Below are positions 41,644 through 41,963 of a stretch of 41,963 bases of DNA, in pieces. Both the position numbers and the translations under genes were made by a program. The first letter of the stretch is position 1; every line of letters begins with the position of its first letter. This DNA is from Bremia lactucae (taxonomy: Eukaryota; Oomycota; Peronosporomycetes; Peronosporales; Peronosporaceae), in NCBI RefSeq assembly GCF_004359215.1, contig NW_027152031.1, positions 1,342,780 to 1,384,742 on the forward strand. The letters run 5' to 3'. The notes below the pieces were generated by a model. It was not told the origin of the DNA and ran no database searches. It saw nothing but the letters and a program-made list of their open reading frames with translations.

Positions 41644-41963
41644 ATGGACATGTTAGATGGTAGTGGGAATACGCATCACGTTTCCCCTGAAAGCTACTCC
41701 TTTCTAAGTGATATAGAAAGGAGTGCGGTTGAACGAATGAGTTCATCCGTAGGAAACGATGCAATCCTGGCATTACTGTCCAACTTAGACAGAGATGCCC
41801 TCCATTCAACCGTCGCCAAGTTCATACAACATGAACTTGACGAGATGAAGGAAAAAGTAGCCTTGCTGAATCAGCAAGGCTCTCAACAGGCGGAACTGTT
41901 GAGATTACAACAGGTACAGACCCCTGTACCTGGGATGACGCAAACGCGTCGTCCCGAAACTCT
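41644..41963 (+). CDS. Gag N-terminus of element D, open to the window end
   Basis: From ATG 41644 the frame is uninterrupted for 106 codons and leaves the window. It aligns along its length with the broken gag start of element A (8960-8640). The encoded N-terminal domain is helical: L-H-S-T-V-A-K-F-I-Q-H-E-L-D-E followed by K-V-A-L-L-N-Q-Q. The last 140 bases consist almost wholly of consecutive hairpins. As it is intact where A is frameshifted, D could be a younger copy. Confidence 0.85.
   Translation, partial: MDMLDGSGNTHHVSPESYSFLSDIERSAVERMSSSVGNDAILALLSNLDRDALHSTVAKFIQHELDEMKEKVALLNQQGSQQAELLRLQQVQTPVPGMTQTRRPET

Larger units (their letters stand above)
41142..41963 (+). mobile_element. 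Ty3/gypsy element D (5' part only)
   Basis: LTR, primer-binding site and gag start of a first-family element that runs off the window. No damage is visible in the part present. Confidence 0.85.

Overview
The window is nuclear DNA of a eukaryote, most likely an oomycete of the Peronosporales. The evidence is tightly packed genes with very short GT-AG introns (about 54-95 nt), intergenic gaps often near 100-150 bp, chromodomain-bearing Ty3/gypsy elements, and a eukaryotic gene set (MAD2, MSH5, E2F, nardilysin-type peptidase, Rab, signal peptidase subunit). It contains one 100-N assembly gap. I saw no rRNA, tRNA or CRISPR array.

Layout. 1-9549 is decayed Ty3/gypsy sequence: a nearly full-length minus-strand element (A) and, before it, a plus-strand fragment (B) whose first 1391 bp are a perfect inverted copy of part of A. 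10202-25692 is a dense gene island: nardilysin/insulysin-like metallopeptidase (-), a small unknown gene (+), a TFIIB-like zinc-ribbon protein with C2H2 fingers (+), mitochondrial DNL zinc-finger protein (-), a KEN-box/D-box protein that may be a securin (+), MSH5 (-), MAD2 (+), signal peptidase complex subunit SPC25 (-) and E2F (+). 25990-27868 holds fragmented minus-strand coding blocks that stop at an LTR. 27871-28391 is that LTR, split by the N gap. A Rab GTPase with a WW-like domain (+) and threonine synthase with a hydrophobic tail (-) follow, convergent. 32108-38233 is a second gypsy family (element C, +) with an internal inversion of its reverse transcriptase. 38718-40682 holds a MED11-like gene (+) and an RS-domain protein (-). 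40901-41963 has two head-to-head LTRs of the first family and the intact start of a further gag gene (element D, +).

Five neighbouring genes concern the cell cycle, chromosome segregation or meiosis (securin candidate, MSH5, MAD2, E2F, with SPC25 between). Several are divergent pairs that share short promoters.

The most unusual signal is in the retrotransposons. In both families the coding DNA reads as an almost continuous chain of short perfect hairpins, one every 20-35 nt. Loops vary between copies while stems are kept, and at least one stem shows a compensatory base-pair change. I did not see this in the host genes. All exon maps were derived by reading splice sites and checking phase; they are not supported by RNA data.
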